Shown here one piece after another: positions 48,949 to 60,421 of a stretch of 64,000 bases of DNA. Source of the stretch: Miscanthus floridulus (taxonomy: Eukaryota > Streptophyta > Magnoliopsida > Poales > Poaceae); NCBI RefSeq assembly GCF_019320115.1, contig NC_089581.1:70638448-70702447 (forward strand), read 5' to 3'. Position numbers and translations under genes: made by a program. Positions within the stretch are counted from its first letter, which is position 1; each line of letters starts with the position of its first letter. Below the pieces are notes generated by a model. It was not told where the DNA came from, did not search any database, and worked only from the letters and a program-made list of their open reading frames with translations.

Positions 48949-49835
48949 TAAGGATGAAAACGGAACGGAAATATCCCGAACCGAACCGCATCGTTTTTTT
49001 ATATTTAATCCGATCGAATCCGCATTTTCTTGTCCGACTTTACCGTTTTCGCTTTCGCATTTCAGATGTTTCGTATTTCAAATGTAAAAGTAGAAAACGG
49101 TTTAGACATTTTTCCGACCGTTTTCTACTTTTCTACTTTTAATTTGAAATATTCCGAATTGAAAATTCGGTTTAAACCGAATTTGGCCAATTGCACAGGT
49201 CATACAGCCCAATTACAGGTTGTTCACCACGCAGCTGTGTTCTTTCTACTGGTGGCCAGCTGCCCTCTCTTATAGACGGCGCTCAGCCTTGTCTCTCTTC
49301 ACCTCATGAGATGGTGCTAAATGTCAGGAAACCGGCAGCATCTACACGAAAGCCTACCTGGGCCATAGCCCATCAAGCTCATCGGTTTAACCCCCACCTG
49401 CAAAGTCAATCATTTGATAGTTTTTGTATCAGCCGAATAAATCTTTGTTACTCAAAAGAAAAATCTGAATAAATCTTTAAAATAAAATACTACATCTATT
49501 CTAAAAAGATTAATAAAATTATTCTGACTCAGTTCAAGTTCATGTTTCTATAATATGCACTTGTTAATTATTATATGCACTTGAACTTGATCATGTATGC
49601 ACTTAGTCATGCACTTGGTCTATGGGTCGGTATTCCGTATTGAGTTTTCGTATACCGACCGTGTTCGATATAATTCCGCTCGAATTGTTTCGTTTTCGAA
49701 ATTCTCGATATTCCGTAAGTTCGTGTTCGTTTTCGTGTTCGGTTTGTCCGCTTTCGTTTTCGTTTTCGTATTCAAATGTAAAAGTAGAAAATGGTTGAGG
49801 AGTTCTCCGTTCGATTCTGTTCGTTTTCATCCTTA
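48949..49835. mobile_element. hAT-type non-autonomous element
   Basis: 887 bp with terminal inverted repeats TAAGGATGAAAACG ... CGTTTTCATCCTTA and a perfect 8-bp target duplication GTTGTGAG on both sides (48941-48948 / 49836-49843), the hAT signature. Subterminal regions are rich in short TTCGTTTTCG/CGGAACGG-like repeats in opposite orientation at the two ends. AAATGTAAAAGTAGAAAA occurs near both ends. No transposase frame exists, so it depends on an autonomous hAT. Confidence 0.9.
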
Positions 49836-49843
49836 GTTGTGAG

Positions 49844-50611
49844 CAAGGGATGGATGAAATCTGATGACGTGGCTTCACGAGAAGCTAAGAAAAACACCTA
49901 GTGGGGATCTCCTATTTAGATATAGGAGATAGGAGATTTCTAGCTTGTCAATAGGTCCCACCAACTAGAGAAGATAATGGTGTCAAGCTATGGTACCAAA
50001 ACGATATAACTCAAGCCTTTGTTATAGAGAATCATATTTGCTTCCGTCTGACAATGACACAAGAAACAAATAGGCAGTGAATAGTTTCACCAATTTGATC
50101 ACAAAAGTGGGCTTCTTATCAAATGAGGTAATTCACATCTGGCCACTCTATTCACCATTAGAAAATATTAGAGTCACAATACATAGGAAAACTTTGCATC
50201 GTAAAAGCTTGTAATATTTCCATACTCGCTTCTAAGGCACCAATTTGATGATGGCACACAAAATTTACTTGTAGGTTGAGTTACTTAGGTATGTCGTTAT
50301 CCAGACAATCTTGGAACCCATTAATCCTACATGTCATATTGAAGTCACATCATCAAGTAAATCATATACTTGAAGGTATTCATCAAGAGCACACCCTGAT
50401 AGGACACCTCTGAATATTCCTTATCTATAATGATCAACTGATGCATGTCATGGTACAACAGCTACAAGATAAGGCACTATCTTATTAGCATTATTAGCCC
50501 TGCTACATAGCAATAGGCCAACTAGAAGTTGGTATTAGCTATGCATTGGCCAACATCATAGTGACCATTACAAAATTCTAGTCTCAGCCTGTTGTTGAAG
50601 GAGGGGAGATT
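49844..50611. other. Intergenic DNA, nothing recognised
   Basis: AT-rich, no convincing frame or repeat. 50605-50625 (GGAGGGGAGATTG) resembles a retroelement polypurine tract, so this may be a decayed element. Confidence 0.4.
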
Positions 50612-51090
50612 GTAGGCCCATTAGTGTTTCTAGTTTTGACCTGTCTATGGTCCATGTGTTGTGTTCTGGTAGAATTAATATAGCATAGGTTGTTTAAATA
50701 GGTATGGTGCAGTTTATATTCTTATCGCTCCAAACATAGCACTTCCAGGTTAACCTTTTTACATGAAGCGAGGACAAAAGTGAAAGAGAGGTCATGCACA
50801 TATGTAGGAATGTTCCAAGTGAGTGCGGTAAGCTTTAGAGGGCATCAACCCTAAAGGAGGGGAGAATTTAATACCTCATCCCATTAGTGTTTCTGATGGG
50901 GGAATGTAATACCCCGCCCCATTAGTATTACTGGTGTCAGTCTTTGTAGCCCATGTGTTGTGTTCTAGAATAATTAGCCCCACATCGGGGTTTTAAAATA
51001 GGTTTAGGTTAGCTTATAATTCTTGTCGCTCTAAACATAACACCACTGGGTTGACACTATACGAAACAAGGACACACTCGCTCTACATGA
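50612..51090. repeat. Two diverged copies of a ~180-bp sequence
   Basis: 50612-50790 and about 50862-51090 share GGAGGGGAGA, CCCATTAGTGTTTCT, CCATGTGTTGTGTTCT, TCTT(A/G)TCGCTC(C/T)AAACATA and GG(A/T)TGAC/GTTAAC segments. The second has TGTAATACCCCGCCCC. They look like retroelement end remnants; the family is not identified. Confidence 0.45.
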
Positions 51091-53200
51091 GAAGCTAGGC
51101 TATAAGTAGATTTTGGGCGCTGGTGTCACAAGTGCTATTTGTATATGGCTACTTAATGGCTTGGTCCTATGGAGCCAAAGCCACTTATGAAGAGACCATC
51201 CAAGGGTAGATAAATCATCTGCACCTTGTCCTCTAAGTTGGATTGGTTGGCAAACCCTAGGGTAGAAGCTAAACAATTATGCCCATTATCCTATTTTGTC
51301 CCTTCAATAATAATCCTCTTCTTTGTTTGTCAATAGCCATTTTATTTAAGTCTGTTGAAATCAGCTAAAATATTGATACAAGATTAACCTACACAATAGA
51401 TAAATTGGGGACTAACATATAGTCTATGCCTCCATGGAGAACAACTTAATAGGGGTTTGCCATACCCAAATTTCATGAGTATTCCGCATGCATTTCCCAA
51501 GTCAAAACTAATAGCTTTCACAGAAGCCCCAATACAACATTTAATCCACTAAAATGTAGTAAAAATCTATGTACGGTGATTCGATCTATAGTAAAGAGGA
51601 ATAATGAGATATCAAGTCATTAAAGGAGCTATCACCCCCATGATAGTTCTACCAAAGTGAAGAGGCACCATCACCATCTCAATATCCTTCATCTTCATCT
51701 CATGCGTTTAGGATCAATAGACCAAATTCAACCAATGTATGTGGACATCTATTAACTTTTCGTGATATTATATGTTCTTCGTTCATTTTCTTGCTCACGT
51801 TTCATGATGTTCTATGTTCTTCATCCATTTCCTTGCTTGTATTTCGTGATATTCTATGTTCTTCATCTATTTCCCTGCTTGTGTTCTATTCATGGTGGGT
51901 TAGTAATTTCCATGGAGCAGGCGGACACACATTTTTGTGATGCGTATCTTTGTTAGAAAGAACAAAATAATTTTGTGTATCTTTGTCATGTTCTTTTTAA
52001 AAATTTTATGTTATGAGAAATTCTCAAAAGTGCTTTGACAAACATTTTGTCACTTTGTTTCATCTATGGGCCGCGTTCCATGATCTTGTGCATCTTTCTA
52101 ATGTGATGTCTTATCATTTCTAAAGTTTTATTCATGGTGCATGCCTTAGGTTAACAACACGAGACCACCTTCAAAAGCCATTGCTTGATAGCATTGTACA
52201 CGTGAAAACGTGATAAATTTCAAGATGCACTTATACCATAGTAAACTCCATTCAGTTATACAATGAATGCTGAATTCGGACATTACTTTTTGAAAATTAT
52301 TTACAAATAAATCACACATTTCCTATTGAATATAACATCTTTTGTTATATTAACAATGAAGTCTGTTATTTAGGACAAGGCTCTTATTCATTGTGTCGGC
52401 ATCGATAAGGCTATTAAAGCTCATCTTCTTCTTCCTCACAACTCCTCATATCTTTTTACCTCTTTCGCTTTTCTTCTCAAATCTCCCACCTCTGACACTA
52501 TCACCCCACACCTGCCTCCCAATTGACGGTGGGCTTTTGTCCCCGATGCCATAGACACACGTCTTGCGACCGCTAGCCATGATTACCCCTACCACTTTCA
52601 CATTGTCGTCTGCATTTTGCCCCACTGCTTCTACCCCGCGCTTCCTAATTTAGGCGTCCCTTGCCCCTACACCTATCCACAACCAGCCACCTCACTGGTT
52701 TGGCCTGTATCCCGGGGCTTCCTTTTCTAACTCTAATGGCCATAGAGCCCTCCCCGAACCCCGCAAACCCTAACCTCTCTTCTTCGACTCTAACTCTTTG
52801 GTCTCATGGAAGAAGACGACAATTTGGATGTGGGCTCTACCGCGGTTGGAAATTGCATACCACAATGTACATGCATAAAATAAGACTTTGGTATTTAGAA
52901 CAACAACTTCCTATTCTTTGAGAATGTATTGCCATTTTTTTTAAAAAAAATCCTAAAAATTTATTTTCACTTGTTATTTATTGTTTTTAGAAACATTTTG
53001 AAGAAAACACTTTCGCTAAACCCTTTACGAAATGCTTTTTGCAAAAAAAAAAACGTTTCAGTCTAGTGTCTTTATTAAGAAAACTTTTTTCTAGATCACA
53101 CGACGGACGCAGGCCGGCAACATTGGACGTAACCGGCGCGCAGCCTGGAACCCAAAAACCCATGGTCGCCTGCCTTTGTTTTCTCCAAACAAACACCACA
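51091..53200. other. Intergenic DNA upstream of SEC15
   Basis: AT-rich to 52400, then a C/T-rich stretch (52430-52810) without a continuous frame that may be a decayed gene or transposon fragment. Only the 42-bp repeat at 51758 stands out. Confidence 0.4.
51758..51883. repeat. Tandem repeat, three 42-bp units
   Basis: Units start at 51758, 51800 and 51842, each TTTC(G/A)TGAT(A/G)TT(A/C)TATG with a shared TTCTTC(A/G)T..ATTT tail; 42 = 14 codons, so all three are open in one frame by chance. Confidence 0.9.
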
Positions 53201-53928
53201 GCCAAAGGCGCAGAGCAAAACCTCTGTGGAAGTGGAAGCCGCTAAAATCCATTCGGAACTGATGACACAGAAACGGACACCCCCTCTTCTAGTTTCTCTC
53301 TCTCTCTCCGCCGCCGTCCGCCGGCCTCGCGCACCCCGCCGGCAACGGAACCGATCCCAGGTACGGGCCGTCGCCCATTTCATCATTCTCCCATCCTCTC
53401 TCAGCCCTCCCTCACACCACCCTATCCCGTTCCCTCACAGGACGCCGCCGGTGGCCGTCAATCGTGCCCCACTCGACCCGGGGACTCTCCGTTCAGGTCC
53501 TCCCCCGAACGCGCACTGCTCTCCGTTGTTTCAGGTGAGGATCTCCCTTAATCCTTCTCCCTCTTCTCCTCCCGCCTCGTCCTGTACCTGTGTATGTGCG
53601 CGTGATGGGACGCGGGGGCCGTTAATGGTTGCGGAGGTCGGTGGCGGTGGAGGAACTCCAGCGGCTGCTACCTTGGCGACCGCCGCCTCCGGATGGGCCC
53701 AACCAGCCGATGGGAGCCCACTAGTACTTCCTGCCTGCCCTAGTGGCTGTGATCCTAGCACTCTGTTCCGTTCCGATTTCTGCACCGCGTGTTGACATCT
53801 AATGGAACACCAAGTCCATTTCCCTATCTTATTTTGGATCTGTTTTCCCATCTTATTTCGTGATGTACCTGTGTCAGTACAATGGTGAGTGTGGTGCGGA
53901 TGAGATGATATATTGATTTCCTATTTTT

Positions 53929-54147
53929 AGGACAGCCTTTACCTGTTATCTCTGTTTACAAAGGCAGCGCCTAGCTCCATTTCTAGGCTCTTTTACACAT
54001 AGATATGTTTTGGCTTAGGTCATCATGAAATTTTCCATTTTGAGGACAGCCTTACCTGTCATCTCTGTTTAAAAAGGCGGCGCCTAGCTCCATTTCTAGG
54101 CTCTTTCACGCATAGATATGTTTTGGGCTTATGTATTCATGAAATTA
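53929..54147. repeat. Direct duplication (114-bp period) in the SEC15 leader intron
   Basis: AGGACAGCC...ACCTGTTATCTCTG...GGCGCCTAGCTCCATTTCTAGG-type sequence at 53929 recurs at 54043 with few changes. Confidence 0.9.
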
Positions 54148-54548
54148 GGAAAATTTAGAGATCGGCAAAATTGATTCTTGGTAATACTACTCATGGATGC
54201 ATGATAACATCAACTTTTTTAACCTAATATGCTAAGTTTCCTTTGTTTAGTATATATGGCATTTCTCTAATTGTCCACATAAAAGTATGAAAGCTTAGGC
54301 ACGTCTACTTCCTAGGCAGAGCCCAACTGCTTGCCTAGCACTTTTTAATACACTACCTGTCATCAGTAGTGATGTGCTCTGATATTGTGCACTGTTGTGT
54401 ATCTTCCATGTGCAATGCTTCTGCCATGTAAGACTCCACTATGCAGTCACTCAGATTTGTATCTGCTCCGGGCGCCTTTTACCAGCATGACTCGTCTGGG
54501 GGAGCAACGGTACTAAGTACCTGTAACGCACATCTATTCAGAATTTTC

Positions 54549-54648
54549 CCGCCTCTCTCTCTCTCTCAAAAATGATGTGGTTTTCATGAATTACCATTTC
54601 TCTCTCTCTCTCAAAAATGATGCGAATTTCATGGATTCCCATTTCTCT
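54549..54648. repeat. TC-rich direct duplication in the SEC15 leader intron
   Basis: TCTCTCTCTCAAAAATGATG followed by TTTCATG(A/G)ATT(A/C)CCATT occurs twice, about 51 bp apart. Confidence 0.8.
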
Positions 54649-54758
54649 CTGCTTGGGTGGTGTTCTATTCTGTGCATTTGTGGCATCTAATAAGCACTTT
54701 GAAATAGTCCAAGCATGTCTTATCTTTCGGTCTTTCCTTTTGTTTTGCAGTTAAAAAC

Positions 54759-57128
54759 ATGACTGCTCAGACAAAGAAGAGGGGCGCTATGGAAAATGGG
54801 GATGGCGGTGTTGGTTTGGGCCTTGCTGCCTTCATTGCAAACAATGAGGATGTGGGTCCCATAGTCCGGCATGCTTTTGAGTCTGGGAAGCCTGAAGCCC
54901 TCTTGCACAGCCTCCAGAACATCGTGAAGATGAAGGAGGTTGAGATTGAAGAGATTTGTAGACTCCACTATGAGGAATTCATCCTTGCGGTCGATGAGCT
55001 TCGTGGTGTCCTGGTTGATGCTGATGAGCTTAAGGGCACATTGTCTGATGAGAACCTGCGGTTGCAAGAGGTTGCTAGCTCCTTGCTACTGAAGCTTGAT
55101 GAGCTTCTTGAGATCTATTCTGTAAACAGTAATGTTGGGGAAGCCCTAGCTACATTGAAGATTTGTCTGCAAGTAACCAGTCTCTGCAAGATATGCAACA
55201 GGGACATTGCCGACGCAAAATTACTTTCTGCATTGAAAACATTGGAGCTGATTGAGAAGGACTACCTGCAAAATATTCCACTGAAGCTTCTAAAAAAGAT
55301 TATTCATAAACAAGTTCCTATGGTAAAGCTGTACATTGAGAAGAAAGTTTGTAGTGAGTTTAATGAGTGGCTTGTGTATATCAGAGGGACTGCTAAGGAG
55401 ATTGGACAGGTCGCAATAGACCAGACATCTCTGACTCGTCAGAAAGATGAGGGAATGTGTGCCCGACAGAGGGAGGCAGAAGAATCTAGCCGTGTTGGGT
55501 TCGACGTGAATGCTTACACCTTGGATTTGGAGCACATGGCTGAGGAAGCAATGCTGGAATTTGATCTTGCGCCAGTGTACAGAGCACACCATATCCACAT
55601 AGGCCTTGGTCTTGGGGAGAAGTTTCGAGAATATTACTACAATAACAGGCTCATGCAACTCAATTTGGACTTGCAAATTTCTACATCACAATCCTTTGTT
55701 GAGTCCTATCAACCTTTCCTTGCTCAGGTAGCTGGCTTTTTTATTATTGAGGACCGTGTCCTTCGAACTGCAGATGGGCTTCTATCTGAGAGCCAGGTTG
55801 ATACAATGTTGGAAACAGCCATTTCTAAAGTTACTCTGATCTTAGAGGAACAGTTCTCCCTCATTGATGCTGCCAACCACCTCCTCCTCATAAAAGGATA
55901 TGTCAGTCTTTTTGGTGCAACCCTGAAGAAATATGGATACCGATCCATGTCACTGGTTGAAATTCTTGACAAAACTAGGGACAAGTATCTTGAACTTCTT
56001 CTTTCTGACTGTCGGAAGAAGCTCAACTATGTCTTTTCTAAGGACTCATATGAGAGGATAGTTATAAAGAAGGAAAATGAATATGACACAAATATAGCAG
56101 CATTCCAACTTGAACCCGTTGATGGAGTACCAAATTTGCCATATGTTGCTCCATTTTCCTCCTCTGTTCCCAATGCTTGTCGTATTGTGCGATCTTTCAT
56201 TGAGGAGTTGGTCAGGTACTTGTCACACAGTGGTAGCACAAACATCTATGATGTGGTGAAAAGTTACTTAGACAAGTTCTTGATTGAGACGTTGAATGAT
56301 GGTTTTCTGAACCTGATACATGGTGGTTCCCTGGAATTTCCACAGGTGGTGCAGATTGCAGGAAATATTGCCATTCTTGAGCAGTCCTGTGATATGTTCC
56401 TTTGGCATGCTGCTCGACTTTGTGGTGTCCCTAGGTGCCTCCTTGAGAAGCCCCATTCTGGTTTGACTGCTAGAGCTGTGCTCAAAGCCTCCCGCAATGC
56501 AGCATACAATGGATTAATTACTTTGGTCAATTCCAAGATTGATGAGTTTATGTTGCAGTTGACTAGCATCAATTGGACTCTGGAGGAAGCTCCAGAGCAT
56601 GCAAATGACTACATGAACGAAGTTATTATCTATCTTCATGAGGTGGTATCTTCTGGGCAGCAGATTGTACCAAGAGATGCCTCATTCAAGGTTGTATCTG
56701 GTGCACTAAGCCACATCTCAGATTCTATAACAACGGTACTTCTTAGTGACCGGGTGAAAAGGTTCAACGCAAATGCTGTTGCCAGTATTGACATTGATCT
56801 GAAAGTGTTGGAGCGGTTTGCTGATGACACATACCAGATGACTGGGTTTTTGGACCTGAGAAAGGAAACAAGTTTCAGAGATTGTCTAGCTGAAATAAGG
56901 CAGCTAATAAATCTTCTGCTCAGCAACCAACCTGAAAGCTTTGTGAATCCTGTAACCAGGGAGCAGAATTATGGAGCCCTAGACCACAAGAAGGTTTTAA
57001 TAATTTGTGACAAGTTCAAGGATGCCCCAGACAGTTTGTTTGGGAGCCTTTCAAGCCGAGCTACAGTGCAGAGCGCCCGGAAGAAATCCCTGGATGTGCT
57101 GAAGAGAAGGTTAAAGGATTTTAGCTGA
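54759..57128 (+). CDS. SEC15: Exocyst complex subunit SEC15
   Basis: A 789-residue protein in a single coding exon, the length usual for plant SEC15 (~790). SEC15 is a subunit of the octameric exocyst that tethers secretory vesicles to the plasma membrane and binds Rab GTPases on the vesicle side (family knowledge). N-terminal residues 20-150 match the plant family (VGPIVRHAFE, HYEEFILAVDELRGVLVDADELK), followed by a helical coiled-coil region. The C-terminal Sec15 domain spans about residues 440-760 (RIVRSFIEELVRYL, GNIAILEQSCDMFLWHAARLCG). The start is the first in-frame ATG, eight bases after a strong splice acceptor. No membrane segment. The last 15 codons are duplicated downstream. The frame is intact. 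Confidence 0.93.
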   Translation: MTAQTKKRGAMENGDGGVGLGLAAFIANNEDVGPIVRHAFESGKPEALLHSLQNIVKMKEVEIEEICRLHYEEFILAVDELRGVLVDADELKGTLSDENLRLQEVASSLLLKLDELLEIYSVNSNVGEALATLKICLQVTSLCKICNRDIADAKLLSALKTLELIEKDYLQNIPLKLLKKIIHKQVPMVKLYIEKKVCSEFNEWLVYIRGTAKEIGQVAIDQTSLTRQKDEGMCARQREAEESSRVGFDVNAYTLDLEHMAEEAMLEFDLAPVYRAHHIHIGLGLGEKFREYYYNNRLMQLNLDLQISTSQSFVESYQPFLAQVAGFFIIEDRVLRTADGLLSESQVDTMLETAISKVTLILEEQFSLIDAANHLLLIKGYVSLFGATLKKYGYRSMSLVEILDKTRDKYLELLLSDCRKKLNYVFSKDSYERIVIKKENEYDTNIAAFQLEPVDGVPNLPYVAPFSSSVPNACRIVRSFIEELVRYLSHSGSTNIYDVVKSYLDKFLIETLNDGFLNLIHGGSLEFPQVVQIAGNIAILEQSCDMFLWHAARLCGVPRCLLEKPHSGLTARAVLKASRNAAYNGLITLVNSKIDEFMLQLTSINWTLEEAPEHANDYMNEVIIYLHEVVSSGQQIVPRDASFKVVSGALSHISDSITTVLLSDRVKRFNANAVASIDIDLKVLERFADDTYQMTGFLDLRKETSFRDCLAEIRQLINLLLSNQPESFVNPVTREQNYGALDHKKVLIICDKFKDAPDSLFGSLSSRATVQSARKKSLDVLKRRLKDFS

Positions 57129-57450
57129 GATTAGCTGTGCTACATCATTAAATAAGCTAGTACTCAGTTTTAGGAAAACAATGGTTCAGTGCAAGTCTTA
57201 CCATTTCAAACTTATTTCCATCCTTCTTTACTCCCTTTTTAATCAACTTCTGTTTCGCGTTGGGGCGAAATCCTTGGATGTGCTGAAGAGAAGGTTAAAG
57301 GATTTTAGCTGTGATTAGCTGTGCTAGATCATTAAATAAGCTAGTACTCTGTTTAGGAAGACAATGGGTCGGTGTAAGTCTTAGCCATTTCAAATTTTTC
57401 TTTCCAACCTTACTTATTCCCTTTTTAATCTGCTTCCGTTTCGCATTCGT
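57083..57450. repeat. Tandem duplication of the SEC15 3' end
   Basis: 57083-57266 (last 15 codons of SEC15 with the stop, plus the start of the 3' UTR) is repeated at 57267-57450, offset 184 bp, about 10% diverged. The second copy still reads SLDVLKRRLKDFS in one frame but is not joined to an ORF. Confidence 0.92.
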
Positions 57451-57571
57451 TTTGGAGCTAATGTAGATGTAGTGATCTGTATAGATGAAATATTCATCAT
57501 TATTATGATCAGTACACTTTGTTGTGATGTCGGGAAACAAGGTAACTTGGTGCCGCAAAACCATCATCATA

Positions 57572-59459
57572 TCACATATCATGGAAGAACTTATAGGTTT
57601 TGACATCGAGCGCGATCGATCTGATTGCGCCAATGCATGCCAGGGCACCTATGATCGAGAACAAGATTGCGACAGCAGCGCCGAGCATCTTCACAGCACA
57701 CTGCAATCCTGGGTTATCAGGCATCGTCGTGGTCTTGAGAAGTGCCAATGCAGGCAGCACGAAGTCCAAAGGGGTGAACCCAATTGCTCCGCAGACTGAT
57801 ACAAAGTCCCCAAAGAATGGCATTGCTGCGGAGACGAGCGTGATCACGGCCATGTATGCAGACGTGTATGTCAGCCGGCACAGGCAGGATCTGCAGCTCC
57901 TGTTCTTCTTCGCCTGAATCCTCTCCTCGAAGTGCGCAAAAGTCGGCCTGCAGTATATCTTGACGAAGAATTACTGTTACTTTAGCCACCAAATTGATTG
58001 CAGATGGGAACAGCAGGTGTTTAGTTTACCTGGAAGCAACCTGCTATCTGAATGACTGCAAACAGGTTTGCCATTACAGTTGCCCATCTTGGAGCTGTCA
58101 GGGAGGACAGGATGTAGGGCTGGACCTGAGAGCCAAATGCCCAGTAGCCACTGAATGCGAGGGTCCAGTAGGACACGACGATGATCGTGTACGCTGAAGA
58201 GACGCCTCTGTACATGTTTGCCCTCACCGGTTCCCGCACAGTGCTCTGAATTTCAGATTTTCAGTCCAGAGTCTTGAGAATGGCAGGTTACGGCATACAT
58301 GGATCTCATCATATGTGAACATCAGATCAGAATCAGATGGGCACCTGAATTTCTGGCAGCATGGCGTCGCCGAAGGAGAACGCTATCGTGCCCAATGCGT
58401 TGAAAGCTCTGAAGATCTTAGTTGCGGTGCTTCCTTGTAGACTGTAACTGATCCCCTTTCTTTCGATCCGATATCCTGGAGTAACCCATATTCATCAGTG
58501 ACAATTCCACCCCCATCTTGTTCTGCAGACAAAAAAAAAAGTGTGCTAATACTATATTACCATCATATATTGTGACACCAATGGTTGTCCCCGCAAATCC
58601 AACGGTGCTGGCAGTGCAGATAGCATTGACCCACCGGAGCGAATGGATGTCAGGGAGCTGGGAAAGGAGCAGCTCCAGTGCACCGAAGACAAGGATGAAC
58701 TGCTGCAGGGTCATTGCGCCGTCGTCAGCGGTGTGGTAGTGCTTGTACACGGCCTTGAGGCTGCTGCCGGCTGCGATCTGGATTGCAATGTTGTTGCCTA
58801 CCGATGCCACCTGCTGGAAGAACGAGACGTACCAGTAGCCCCAAGGACCTGAACAAATTAAAAGCACAGTTGTAAGTAACTTTTCAGTTGCAGTACTGCT
58901 AACAGTGTTACTCTATACTGAAATGGAATTCACTAACGAGGAATCAAAACTACGTACAATGATCAGTCTCTTTTCAGAAAGTTTCTCTGTTAGAATGCTA
59001 CTATCAGGCATAAATAAAGAGAGAAGTTTATTTGCTATGGCAAATAATGCTATTACTGACCAAAGATGCTCTCTGCCAGGAGCCGGTAGTTGGTGTGTTT
59101 CTCCCCATTCCACCGCCACAGCGAGGCCACGACCAAGCTCGAGCACCAGGTAACCAGTGTCCCAATAACCAAGCTGCAGACACCTGAACGTGGTTAACCA
59201 ATTAAGCTCCCGTTAAGTACCCAAGCAAGCACACAAGACAATGAAATGAATACACTGACGAAGCCAACCACTTGCACTCACCAAGAGGCCAGCCAAGGGA
59301 GGCAACAGCAAAGGGCAAGGGGGCGTAGGCCGCCGGCGTGGCGATCGTCGTCGCCACGTGGAAGGCCGCGTGCCTCCACGTGCCTCTCCCAGTCTCCTCC
59401 ACGTCGGCCTCCGCCTGATCCTCCAGTGCGCCGCCGGCTCTCGCCGGTGACGACGACAT
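57572..59459 (-). CDS. GAT1-like GABA/amino-acid transporter, six exons
   Basis: Exons on the minus strand: 59459-59282, 59183-59061, 58848-58561, 58475-58345, 58245-58030, 57958-57572 (1323 nt, 440 residues), all with GT...AG introns and matching phases. The protein belongs to the AAAP/AA_trans family and most resembles plant GABA transporter 1: GPWGYWYVSFFQQVASVGNN, QLPDIHSLRWVN, FSFGDAMLPEIQ, FSGYWAFGSQVQPYI, FGDFVSVCGAIGFTPLDF and the ending KTYKFFHDM. It is a multi-pass, H+-coupled plasma-membrane transporter (family knowledge); substrate by homology GABA or related amino acids. Arabidopsis GAT1 is about 450 residues, so this is full length. The start ATG at 59459 gives an acidic cytosolic N-terminus. 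Its stop lies 444 bp from that of SEC15 (tail-to-tail). Confidence 0.88.
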
Positions 59460-60260
59460 GTGTGACTGTGAAGCTGCTGGCGGCGGCGGCTGCTGCTGCT
59501 CTCTTCACCTAGCTGCTTCAGGCAGACGAGACGAGCACGAGAGGGCAGACCGGCAGAGATGTCAGCTGTTTGGTGGTGGATACTCAAGTGAGTCAGAGAT
59601 CTCGAAAGGGACGTACAAGGAAAATGGCGCACCGATTTGGCTTATCTTATTCTTATGTTGACTACAGAGTACAGAGCCGAGAGAAAGATGTCCGTCCTCT
59701 CATGTTGGTGTCGGACAACAGGGACACTGGAACACAGCCTGTAATGACGTCGGACGACTCTCCTATGGAAGTAGTATCTCACTGACATTCAGGGCCACAG
59801 GTTAGCCTAGCATAAGTGGGCATATCGTCGATCTATCCAGTTTTGTGTTGTGTGAGCTTAAAGCGATATTAGGGTCACGAGTACATGAAGTGAGTTTGAC
59901 GTCATAATTACGTGATGATTTGAAACAGAGGGTTTAGTTCATATGTAAGTTTAAATTTAGTCGAGGCAGAATATGCATTTGAAAGGAAGAAAAACAACTC
60001 CATAATCAGAACAAGCTTTGAGCGGCAGTGGAAAAATGTGAGCATCATATAATCATTGAGCAATCAACAGAAAGACTGACTTTCTAGACTAGGCTAAAAT
60101 TTGTGAGCACCGGAGCACCGGATGGTTCGGTACCCTTTTCCAGTTTTTCAGTGCTCAAAATATATATCCACTAGAAAGCAAGGGTGATACAAATCTTTTG
60201 GAGCTTCACCACACGAGTTGGGAGCTTCATGGGCGACGTCTAGCTGCCTGGGGGCAAAGC
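59460..60260. other. Leader/promoter side of the GAT1-like gene
   Basis: No gene or clear TATA box seen on the minus strand. GC-rich up to about 59550, then ordinary intergenic sequence. Confidence 0.4.
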
Positions 60261-60421
60261 TGAAAGCATCTGGACCCCATTTGGGTTTTGGAAATGGAGT
60301 GAGAACATTAGTGGACTAATATGTTTCATGTGAGTGAAGTGATGTTTAGTCCACAAGGAATGTTGAGCTAAGACAACGCTAGCCAATGGAAAATTTGCAG
60401 GTTGGAGACAAGGAAATTGGA
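60261..60421 (+). repeat. SIRE-like LTR start fragment
   Basis: TGAAAGCATCTGGACCCCAT with TTGGGTTTTGG resembles the Copia LTR start (TGAAAGCATCTAGGCCCC). Similarity fades within ~160 bp, where the foldback element begins. GAAATTGGA at 60413-60421 is that element's target duplication. Confidence 0.5.

Larger units (their letters stand above)
53361..54750 (+). other. SEC15 5' UTR introns (predicted)
   Basis: The CT- and GC-rich leader ends CCGATCCCAG|GTACGG at 53360. A possible small exon is 53441-53534 (CCTCACAG|GACGCC ... TTTCAG|GTGAGG). The last acceptor TTTTGTTTTGCAG ends at 54750, eight bases before the SEC15 start codon. Splice sites are inferred from consensus only. Confidence 0.55.

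Noticed and set aside
51758..51883. CRISPR-like array
   Set aside because: The three 42-bp units adjoin without spacers and this is plant nuclear DNA; it is a simple tandem repeat.
52661..52921. Short ORF in the C/T-rich intergenic stretch
   Set aside because: No neighbouring exons, no domain, and surrounding frames are broken.
53226..53795. 189-codon ORF overlapping the SEC15 leader
   Set aside because: Pro/Ser-rich reading of GC- and CT-rich 5' UTR crossed by good splice sites; no similarity recognised.
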